64,000 nt of DNA from an uncultured Burkholderiales bacterium (lineage in GTDB: Bacteria; Pseudomonadota; Gammaproteobacteria; Burkholderiales; Burkholderiaceae): contig CAMLJY010000005.1 in assembly GCA_946480465.1 (NCBI GenBank), positions 62,001 through 126,000 on the forward strand, read 5' to 3'. Each line of letters opens with the position of its first letter. The stretch's first letter is position 1. Position numbers and translations under genes: made by a program. The notes below the pieces were generated by a model, which was not told the origin of the DNA, made no database searches, and saw only the letters and a list, made by a program, of their open reading frames with translations. Of this stretch, positions 41,452-48,709 are shown in pieces.

Positions 41452-44400
41452 ATGCGAAAACTGGGACGACACTGGCTTCTGGCGGCTGCGGTCGCGCTGG
41501 CGGGCACGCAGGCCCATGCCGCGGCCATCACCTTGTTCGACCATGCGCTGGCCATCGACGGCACCCTGATCGGCCCGAGCGATGCGCTGCCGCTGAACGT
41601 CAGCATGGCCGGATTCGACAAGGCCAGGGGGGTGGGATCGATAACCATCACGATGAGCGGCACCGGTGCTCACTCCGTCGGCCTCTTCGTCGACCACGAG
41701 ATCGACGAGGAGACCAACACCTTCTTCAACGAGAGCGGCAGCGCCTCCGGCGCGGCGGCCGCGGGCCAGAGCTGGGAGATCGACGAACCGGGCTGGGTCT
41801 TCGGTGACATCTACGCCAACTTCGCGGCCGGCGCCCTCGACGGCAGCAATGGCGTGCCCGCGGGCAGCGAGGATGACGTGTCGATGGCGCTGGCCTGGAA
41901 CTTCCTGCTCGCCGGCGACGAGCAGGCGACGATCCGCTTCCTAGTCTCCGAGCTGCAGCCGGCCAGCGGCTTCTACCTGAGCCAGCATGACCCGGAGAGC
42001 AACGTGTCCCTGTTCTTCTCCAGCACGCTGCACATCGTGCAGGGCGGCGAGCCCGTGCCCGAGCCGGCCGGCACCGCCTTGGTCGGCCTGGGCCTGCTGG
42101 CGCTGCTGTGGCAGCGGCGCCGCCGCAGCCTGGCCGTCGCCGCCGGCGCGGCGGCAGCCCTGCTCGGGCTTCCCGCGCAGGCGGCGGCTCCGGTGGTCAA
42201 GACCGTGCCGTGGGTGGCGAGCAACCCGCTGATCCCGCACACCACGTTTGCCGGCAGGTCCATCCGGCTCAAAGGCACCAGCGACGTGGCAGGCGCGAAC
42301 ATCCAGTACAGCTGGGACTTCGGCGACGGCAGCCCCCTGGCCACGGGCACGGTGAGCAACCGCTACGCGATCGAGGCGGCGCATACCTATGCGGGCCCGG
42401 TCGGCACGGTGTGGACCGCCCGCCTGACCGTCACCAACACCAGCACCGGCGAATCGGCCAGCAGGGCCTACTTCGTGCAGATGAAGGAGAAGATGCTCGA
42501 GGCGGAGGTCAACGTCGCCATCGACGAAGGCCTGTGGCATCTGCACAAGACCCAGTACCGCACCACCTCCGCCGGCCTGGATCTCGGGGACTGGACCACC
42601 ACGCTCGCGTTCTACGGCCTGAGCGCGGCCAACCTCAACGCCTTCCACGTCAATGGCCACGGGCAGCATGGGCCGAGCGACAACCCGTACACGGAGACCA
42701 CGGCACGCGGCATGAACCGCCTGTTCCAGTTCCTCGCTGCGAACAGCATCGCGGCACAGACCAACCCGCTGGGCACCTTCAGCCCCGACGGAAACGGCAA
42801 CGGCCTGGGGGTGCGCGTCAACCAGTCCTATGCGTTCTACCAGGGCGGCATGCTCATCGATGCGATCGTCGCCAGCGGCACGCCGAACGCCGTGGCGGCG
42901 AGCGGACCGGCCAACGTCATCGGACGGACCTACCGCGACATCGTGCAGGACATGGTCGACTACTACCTGTACTGCCAGTACGACTCGGGCGGCGGGGGTG
43001 GCTGGCGCTACAACTGCAACGAGTTCCCGGACAACTCGGTGGCCCAGTGGGCCGCCATCGGCATCATCGCCGCGGAACGGCAGTGGGGCATCACCGTGCC
43101 GTCGATCGCCAAGCGTTGGAACCGCTACTGGCTGGACTACTCGCAGCATGCGAACGGTTCCTTCGGCTACACCGACACCTCGTCGGTCTGGGGGCCCTAC
43201 GCGACCACGCCATCGGGCATGGTGCAGATGGCCATGGACGGCATCGGGCGCGGCACGCCCGAGGGGGCGAACGATCCGAGCTGGGACCGCGCCGAGACCT
43301 TCCTGCGTGACAACTTCACCAACGGCGGCGGCTACGCCAGCAACATCAGGGCCTACTACTACGGGCTGTTCTCCTTCACGAAGGCGATGCTGCTGCACGA
43401 CAGCAACGGCGACAGCGTCGCCGAGCCCATCACGCTGCTGCGGTCCAGTACGCCCGGCGTGCTGCCGATCGACTGGTATGCCGATCCGGTCCATGGCGTG
43501 GCGCGCACGCTGGTGAACGACCAGACGGCATCGGGTCATTGGACCGGGCATGACCCCGACGGGAGCCAGGCGCCGTTCGAGACGGCCTGGGCCATCATGA
43601 TGCTCAACCGCACCGTCTTCGAGTCAGGCGCGCCGGTGGCGGTGGCCAAGGCGACGCCGAATCCGGCCGTGGTGGGGCAGGTGGTCACGCTGGACGGCGC
43701 GGATTCGTTCCACCAGGATGCGGCGCGCAAGGTGGACTCGTGGGAGTGGGACCTGGACAACGACGGCACGGCGGATGTGTCCGGGCCGATCGTGACGGTG
43801 GCCTTTCCCGCCTTGAAGGAGTACCCGATCACCTTGCGCGTGACGGATGACGGCGCGCCCGAGAAGTCGGCCAGCACCACCGTCTCGGTGCAGGTGAGCA
43901 TTCCGCCGCTGGCGCCGACCGCGAATGCCAACGGTCCCTACAGCTTCTGCCCCGCCACGCCCAACTGGTTCCTCGACGGCAGCGCCTCGGTGAACCCGGA
44001 CCAGGGCCAGCACCAGCCCGGCGCGTTCCCCGGCGACACGATGAGCTTCAGCTGGGACCTGGACGGCAATGGCAGCTTCGGTGACGCGGCCGGTCCGATG
44101 CCCAGCGTGAAGGCAGCACTGCAGGCCTTGGGGCTCGGCAGCCATCTGGTGCAGCTGAAGGTGACCGACACGACGGCCGCCTCGTTCCCCGCCAGTGGGA
44201 TGGGCAACCTGAGCAGTGTGGCCAGCGCCACCGTGCACGTGCGCGCCGCGGATGACCCGGCCTGCGCCTGCATCGGCAACCTGGCCGCGCGCCCGAAGTC
44301 CGGCAAGGTGCAGGTGACGTGGAGCCCGTGGCCCGGCGCCGCCGGCTACAGCGTGTACCGCGGCATCCTCAACGGCGGGCCGTACGTGAAGATCGGCAAC

Positions 44401-44541
44401 ACCGGCTCCGCCTACGCCACCTGGCTCGACACCACCGCGGCCAATGGCACGACCTACTTCTACGTCGTGCGGCCGGTGGCGGCCAACACCGACGAGCTGT
44501 GCCAGTCCAACCAGGCGGCGGCCACGCCGGGGCCGCGCTAG
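41452..44541 (+). CDS. Secreted PKD/alpha-toroid protein with an internal PEP-CTERM module
   Basis: This 1029-residue protein has a signal peptide (1-24), a small beta-domain to about 195 and then a PEP-CTERM-like signal (PVPEP at 201-205, hydrophobic helix, QRRRR at 221-225). A second signal-peptide-like helix (226-244, ending PAQA-A) follows. Then come a PKD domain (about 262-345), an alpha/alpha-toroid region (about 355-720) resembling prenyltransferase/terpene-cyclase-like repeats (GLWHLHKTQ, NSVAQWAAIGIIAAERQWG), two PKD-like domains and a fibronectin-III-like end. Start: GAGGGG before the ATG at 41452. The function is unknown. Confidence 0.85.
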   Translation: MRKLGRHWLLAAAVALAGTQAHAAAITLFDHALAIDGTLIGPSDALPLNVSMAGFDKARGVGSITITMSGTGAHSVGLFVDHEIDEETNTFFNESGSASGAAAAGQSWEIDEPGWVFGDIYANFAAGALDGSNGVPAGSEDDVSMALAWNFLLAGDEQATIRFLVSELQPASGFYLSQHDPESNVSLFFSSTLHIVQGGEPVPEPAGTALVGLGLLALLWQRRRRSLAVAAGAAAALLGLPAQAAAPVVKTVPWVASNPLIPHTTFAGRSIRLKGTSDVAGANIQYSWDFGDGSPLATGTVSNRYAIEAAHTYAGPVGTVWTARLTVTNTSTGESASRAYFVQMKEKMLEAEVNVAIDEGLWHLHKTQYRTTSAGLDLGDWTTTLAFYGLSAANLNAFHVNGHGQHGPSDNPYTETTARGMNRLFQFLAANSIAAQTNPLGTFSPDGNGNGLGVRVNQSYAFYQGGMLIDAIVASGTPNAVAASGPANVIGRTYRDIVQDMVDYYLYCQYDSGGGGGWRYNCNEFPDNSVAQWAAIGIIAAERQWGITVPSIAKRWNRYWLDYSQHANGSFGYTDTSSVWGPYATTPSGMVQMAMDGIGRGTPEGANDPSWDRAETFLRDNFTNGGGYASNIRAYYYGLFSFTKAMLLHDSNGDSVAEPITLLRSSTPGVLPIDWYADPVHGVARTLVNDQTASGHWTGHDPDGSQAPFETAWAIMMLNRTVFESGAPVAVAKATPNPAVVGQVVTLDGADSFHQDAARKVDSWEWDLDNDGTADVSGPIVTVAFPALKEYPITLRVTDDGAPEKSASTTVSVQVSIPPLAPTANANGPYSFCPATPNWFLDGSASVNPDQGQHQPGAFPGDTMSFSWDLDGNGSFGDAAGPMPSVKAALQALGLGSHLVQLKVTDTTAASFPASGMGNLSSVASATVHVRAADDPACACIGNLAARPKSGKVQVTWSPWPGAAGYSVYRGILNGGPYVKIGNTGSAYATWLDTTAANGTTYFYVVRPVAANTDELCQSNQAAATPGPR

Positions 44542-44600
44542 GAGCGTGCGCGGGCACAGATGGGGCCCCGACTCTGCCGCGCAGACTCCCGGCGCCTTCG

Positions 44601-44614
44601 TTGCGCAGGCGCAA
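44601..44614 (+). promoter_or_regulatory. FNR-type box TTGCGCAGGCGCAA
   Basis: Both half-sites are intact. TACCGT at 44637-44642 starts 29.5 bp from the centre, with the hibernation-factor ATG 63.5 bp away. Confidence 0.72.
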
Positions 44615-44670
44615 GCCGTCTTCCCGGCCGTGCGCCTACCGTGCCGGGGTAGCCAACACACGCGACCGTC

Positions 44671-44988
44671 ATGAAACAGCCCCTGCAACTCGCATTCATC
44701 GGCATGGAACCCTCGGCCGCCGTCGAGGCCGCCGCGCGGGAGAAGGCCGCCAAGCTGGACCGCTTCCACCCGGACCTGATGGCCTGCCGCGTCACCATCG
44801 AGCTATTGGACCGGCACAAGCACCAGGGCCGCCACTTCGCGGTGCGCATCGACCTCACGATGCACGGCGCCGAGCTGGTCGTGGACCGCGTGCAGCACGA
44901 GGACGTGTACGTGGCCCTGCGCGAGGCCTTCGACGACATGAAGCGGCGGGTGCAGGACACCGTGCGCCGCCTGCAGGACCACACGTAG
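44671..44988 (+). CDS. hpf: Ribosome hibernation promoting factor, short HPF/RaiA type
   Basis: This 105-residue protein has the single-domain HPF/YfiA fold: EAAAREKAAKLDRFHPDLMA, a strand CRVTIELLDRHKHQGRHFAVR, and a C-terminal helix HEDVYVALREAFDDMKRRVQ. Such proteins bind the 30S decoding centre and silence ribosomes in stationary phase. It lacks the long-form C-terminal dimerisation domain. The ATG is 63.5 bp from the FNR-type box. It pairs functionally with the DUF883 protein at 20631-20942 (inference). Confidence 0.85.
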   Translation: MKQPLQLAFIGMEPSAAVEAAAREKAAKLDRFHPDLMACRVTIELLDRHKHQGRHFAVRIDLTMHGAELVVDRVQHEDVYVALREAFDDMKRRVQDTVRRLQDHT

Positions 44989-45024
44989 CGGCGTGCGCGC
45001 CGGGCGCCGGGCGCGGCCGGCTCT

Positions 45025-45039
45025 GCGGCCGAAGGCCGC
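45025..45039. terminator. GC hairpin between convergent genes
   Basis: GCGGCC-GAA-GGCCGC forms a 6-bp stem with a 3-base loop between hpf and the convergent barrel gene. No T-run follows, so it is only a candidate bidirectional terminator. Confidence 0.3.
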
Positions 45040-45103
45040 TGCGGCTCGCGGCCGTGGGTCGCGGGTTGCGGGTTGCAGGCCCCGATCTTCGCCGCGCAGG
45101 CTC

Positions 45104-46045
45104 CTAGAACCGCATCTTCATGCCCAGCCCCAGCGCCCACACCGCCTCGCGCGCAGTGGCGGCGTCCTGGCGGGCCCAGAAGCGGCCGACGATCAGCTCG
45201 CCATGCAGCCAGCTGCGGTGCAGCGGCTGCTGCCAGCGCGTCTGCAGGCCGTATTCGTGCACCGCCACGCCCGAGCCGGTGAGGCCGTTGACGATGCCTT
45301 CCACCGAGCCCTGGCGGCCGTGGCCGAAATCCTTGATCAGGCCGAGGTCGCTCGACCAGTCGAATTCCTTGCTGCGCTGGGTGATGGTGGCAGCGCTCAG
45401 CCAGCGCAGCGCCAGCGTCGGCGAGAAGGCGCGCTCGTAGGACAGCGCGGTGGTGGAGCCGAGGTGGTCGGACAGGCTCCAGAACAGGGTCTCGCGGAAC
45501 TCCATGAAGCCTTGCGGTCCCATCGGCCAGCGCTGGCGGTAGCGCGCCTGGGCATAGGGCTTGAGTCCCCCGCGCAGGCCGAGGCGGAAGTCCACGTTGT
45601 CGCGCCAGTCGTAGCCCAGGCCGGCGAAGAAGCTGCGCTCGGAACGCCGCTCGGACTGCAGCCGGTCCTGCCGCGTGAAAGCCGCGGGGGTGTCGGCCAC
45701 CACTTCGCGCTGGTCGTCGCGGCCGAGGAAGAGGTAGGTGTTGCGCTCGACGTTGGGCAGCCGGAAGCGGGCATTGAAGCGCAGGCTGTAGTCGTTGCCC
45801 TCGTCGCGGCGGTGCAGGTAGTTCAGGTCCAGGCGGCCGTCGTACACCTTGCCGCCTTGCTCGAAGGGGCGATCGCCGAACCAGCTGTCCACGCTGCGCG
45901 CGAGCCATTCGGCGGTCGAGCGCACGGTCTCGCGCGCGGCGTCGAAGACGTCAGGTTCCGCGGCGGGCGGGCTCTGCGGCTGCGCGGCGGCCGGCCAGGC
46001 CACCGCGAGGCCCAGGGGCAGGAGGAGCAGGCATTTCTTCAGCAT
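45104..46045 (-). CDS. Outer-membrane beta-barrel-like protein
   Basis: This 313-residue protein has a signal peptide (MLKKCLLLLPLGLAVAWPAA, cut near AAAQ-P). Alternating aromatic/polar strands follow (YSLRFNARFRLP, FFAGLGYDWRDNVDFRLGLR), ending in a terminal Phe (LGLGMKMRF) as in outer-membrane barrels. No specific family is recognised. It begins 22 bp after the Lon-like protease gene and is probably the second gene of that operon. Confidence 0.72.
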   Translation of the reverse strand: MLKKCLLLLPLGLAVAWPAAAQPQSPPAAEPDVFDAARETVRSTAEWLARSVDSWFGDRPFEQGGKVYDGRLDLNYLHRRDEGNDYSLRFNARFRLPNVERNTYLFLGRDDQREVVADTPAAFTRQDRLQSERRSERSFFAGLGYDWRDNVDFRLGLRGGLKPYAQARYRQRWPMGPQGFMEFRETLFWSLSDHLGSTTALSYERAFSPTLALRWLSAATITQRSKEFDWSSDLGLIKDFGHGRQGSVEGIVNGLTGSGVAVHEYGLQTRWQQPLHRSWLHGELIVGRFWARQDAATAREAVWALGLGMKMRF

Positions 46046-46067
46046 GGTCGCGATGCTCGCACAGGCC

Positions 46068-48548
46068 TCAGCGCAGGCGCCTGCGCCGCGCCGACAGCAT
46101 GGCCATCGCCGTGGGCAGCCGGCGCACCTGCACCGGCTCCGGCACGGGCGCGGCACTGCCGAAGGCCTGGCGCACGTCGGACATGTGCGCCAGCCGGCTG
46201 GCCACCAGGCGGTTGATCGAGCCCTCGGGCAGGCGGCCGCGGCTGTCGGCCACGCCGGCCGTGATGCCGGTCAGCAGCTCGATCGCATCGTCCACGTGGG
46301 CCACCGCGTGCACGTGGAAGCGGCCCTGCGCGACGGCGTCGACCACGTCCTCGCGCAGCATCAGGCGGCCGGCGTGGGCGGCGGGCACCAGCACGCCCTG
46401 GCCTCCGTCCAGGCCCTGCAGGCGGCAGACGTCGAAGAAGCCCTCGATCTTCTCGTCGACCGCGCCCACCGCCTGGACCTGGCCGTGCTGGTCGACCGAA
46501 CCGGTGACCGCCAGGCTCTGGCGCACCGGCACGCCGGCCAGCGCGGACAGCAGCGCGCACAGCTCGGCCAGCGAGGCGCTGTCGCCCTCGACCGGGCCGT
46601 AGGACTGCTCGAAGACCAGGCTTGCGGCCAGCGACAGCGGCTGCCCCTGGGCATAACGGGCACCGAGGTAGGACGCGAGGATCAGCACGCCCTTGGAGTG
46701 GATGGGCTGGCCCAGCGTCGATTCGCGCTCGATGTCGACCAGGTGGCCTTCGCCGACGCGGGCGGTGGCCGTGATGCGCACCGGCTGGCCGAAGCGGAAG
46801 CCGCAGTCCTCGTTCACCGCGAGGCCGTTCACCTGGCCGACTTGCGCACCGGTGGTGGCGACCAGCAGCATGCCGCGCTGCACCGCATCCAGCACCTGCG
46901 CACGCTGCCGGTCGCCGCGCCGCAGCCAGGCCGCATGGGCCTGGTCGACGTCGGCCCGCGTGACCACCGCGCGGCCGGCGCGCGCGGCCTCGCGGTCCGC
47001 CTCGCGCACCAGGTTGTCGAGCGCGCGCGTGTGCGTGGACAGCTTGTCGGCATCGCCGGCCCGGCGCGAGGCCTGCTCCACCAGCGCCGCAACCGCACCG
47101 CGGTCCAGCGCTCGGGTGGCGGCCTGGCGCGCCAGCGCGCCGACCAGCTCCGCGAAACGGGTGACGCCGGCCGCATCGCGCGGCACCTCGTCCTCGAAGT
47201 CGGCTGCCACCTTGAACAGCGCGTCGAACTCGGGGTCCAGCGCCTTCAGCAGCTCGTGGTGCTCGCGTTCGCCGATCAGCACCACCTTGGCCGCCAGCGG
47301 GATCGGCTGCGGCTCCAGCGGCAGGGTGCCCACCCAGCCGAGCAGCTCGGGTGCCGATTCGATGCGGATCTCGCCGGCGATCAAGGCGCGCTTCAGGCCC
47401 TCCCAGGCATAGGGCTGCGCGATCACCTTGTCGGCATCCAGCACCAGGCAGCCGCCGTTGGCCCGGTGCAGCGCGCCGGCCTGCACCAGCGAGAAGTTCG
47501 TCAGCAGCGTGCCCATGTGCGCGATGTGATCGACGCGGCCGATCAGGTTCGCATAGGTCGGGTGGTCGAGTTCCACCACCGGCGCATGGGCATCGGCGGC
47601 ATGGGCCACCAGCAGGTTGACGCGGTAGCGCCCGATCGACAGGCTGCCGCTCAGGCCTTCCAGCTCGCCGTCGCCCTCCTCGTCCTCGTCGCGCTGTTCC
47701 TGCAGCTCGCTGCCGGACTCGATCACGTCGGCCAGCACCTCGTCGAAAAAGGCCAGCAGCGCCGGCTGGTCGGCGAAGCGCGCCTTCAGCTCCTCCACCA
47801 GGTGCCCGGTGGCCAGGCCCATCGCCGCGCGCGTCGCTTCACGTTCGCGCGCATGCATCTCGCGCCGCTGGCGCGGCAGCTGGTGGGTGATGCCGTCCAG
47901 CCGTTCGCGCAGGCCCTGGACCACGTCGGCGATGCGCTTGCGCTCGTCCTCCGACAGTGCGTCGAAATCCTCGGCCTTGAAAGGCTCGCCCTCCTTCAGC
48001 GGCGAGAACACCAGGCCTTCGGAGGTGCGCAGCAGCGACACGCCCTGGGCCCGCGCCGCGTCGCCCAGCAGCTCCAGCGCGCGTTCCTCGCGCTGCTTGT
48101 GTTCCTTCTCGATGGCGTCGATGCGGGCGCGGTAGTCCTCGCTCTCCAGCGCCGCGGTCACCGCGCTGCCCAGCTCGTCGGCAAAACGGTCCATCGCCTC
48201 GCGCAGCTGGATCCCCAGGCCGGCCGGCAGCGGGATGGCGCGCGGCTGGCTCGGTTCGGCGAAGTTGTAGACGTAGCACCAGTCGGCCGGCGCCGGGCGG
48301 CCGGCGGCATGCTCCTGCAGCAGCCGCCGCACCAGGGCGTGCCGGCTGCTGCCGGGCTCGCCGAGCACGAACACGTTGTAGCCGCGGCCGGCGATGTCGA
48401 GCGCCAGCCGCACGGCCTCGACCGCACGCGCCTGGCCGAACGGCTGCTCCGGCTCGGGCAGCGTGGCGGTGGTCTCGAACGTGAAGCAGTCGGGATCGCA
48501 GCGGCGGCGCAGTTGCGATGGCGTGAGGGAATGGTCGGGTTGCAGCAT
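46068..48548 (-). CDS. Lon-like ATP-binding protease (AAA_32/COG1067 type)
   Basis: This 826-residue protein has an N-terminal ATP-binding region with GYNVFVLGEPGSSRHAL; the P-loop lysine is replaced by Arg/His, as is common in this family. A long acidic coiled-coil insertion (about 150-300), an AAA lid, and a C-terminal Lon-type protease domain with Ser in EGDSASLAELCALL and Lys in VDEKIEGFF follow. It may cleave specific substrates with little ATP dependence. The predicted transcription start from the box at 48587-48600 lies about 4 bases before the ATG, so the mRNA may be nearly leaderless. With Lon it is the second Lon-type protease in the window. Confidence 0.88.
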   Translation of the reverse strand: MLQPDHSLTPSQLRRRCDPDCFTFETTATLPEPEQPFGQARAVEAVRLALDIAGRGYNVFVLGEPGSSRHALVRRLLQEHAAGRPAPADWCYVYNFAEPSQPRAIPLPAGLGIQLREAMDRFADELGSAVTAALESEDYRARIDAIEKEHKQREERALELLGDAARAQGVSLLRTSEGLVFSPLKEGEPFKAEDFDALSEDERKRIADVVQGLRERLDGITHQLPRQRREMHAREREATRAAMGLATGHLVEELKARFADQPALLAFFDEVLADVIESGSELQEQRDEDEEGDGELEGLSGSLSIGRYRVNLLVAHAADAHAPVVELDHPTYANLIGRVDHIAHMGTLLTNFSLVQAGALHRANGGCLVLDADKVIAQPYAWEGLKRALIAGEIRIESAPELLGWVGTLPLEPQPIPLAAKVVLIGEREHHELLKALDPEFDALFKVAADFEDEVPRDAAGVTRFAELVGALARQAATRALDRGAVAALVEQASRRAGDADKLSTHTRALDNLVREADREAARAGRAVVTRADVDQAHAAWLRRGDRQRAQVLDAVQRGMLLVATTGAQVGQVNGLAVNEDCGFRFGQPVRITATARVGEGHLVDIERESTLGQPIHSKGVLILASYLGARYAQGQPLSLAASLVFEQSYGPVEGDSASLAELCALLSALAGVPVRQSLAVTGSVDQHGQVQAVGAVDEKIEGFFDVCRLQGLDGGQGVLVPAAHAGRLMLREDVVDAVAQGRFHVHAVAHVDDAIELLTGITAGVADSRGRLPEGSINRLVASRLAHMSDVRQAFGSAAPVPEPVQVRRLPTAMAMLSARRRRLR

Positions 48549-48586
48549 GCGTGGGCCGACTGTGGCGCCGGCCTGCGGGCCAGCGC

Positions 48587-48600
48587 TTGCGCCCGCGCAA
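48587..48600 (-). promoter_or_regulatory. FNR-type box TTGCGCCCGCGCAA
   Basis: Both half-sites are intact. CACAGT (minus, 48564 to 48559) starts 29.5 bp from the centre. The target is the Lon-like protease operon. Confidence 0.72.
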
Positions 48601-48637
48601 AGGCCCGGCCGCCAACGACGATGTCCGCCGTGCCGCA

Positions 48638-48651
48638 TTGAGCATCCTCAA
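48638..48651 (+). promoter_or_regulatory. FNR-type box TTGAGCATCCTCAA
   Basis: Both half-sites are intact. AAGGAT at 48674-48679 starts 29.5 bp from the centre, with the giant gene's ATG 65.5 bp away. Confidence 0.7.
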
Positions 48652-48709
48652 CAGCGGGATGCACCGGCGCGGGAAGGATCGCACGCAAGAACAGCTCGAA
48701 GGGCATCGC

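Noticed and set aside
46068..48548. Degenerate P-loop of the Lon-like protease as a novelty
   Set aside because: A G-x-x-G-x-x-R type loop is, from memory, usual in the AAA_32 family, so it is not evidence of decay.
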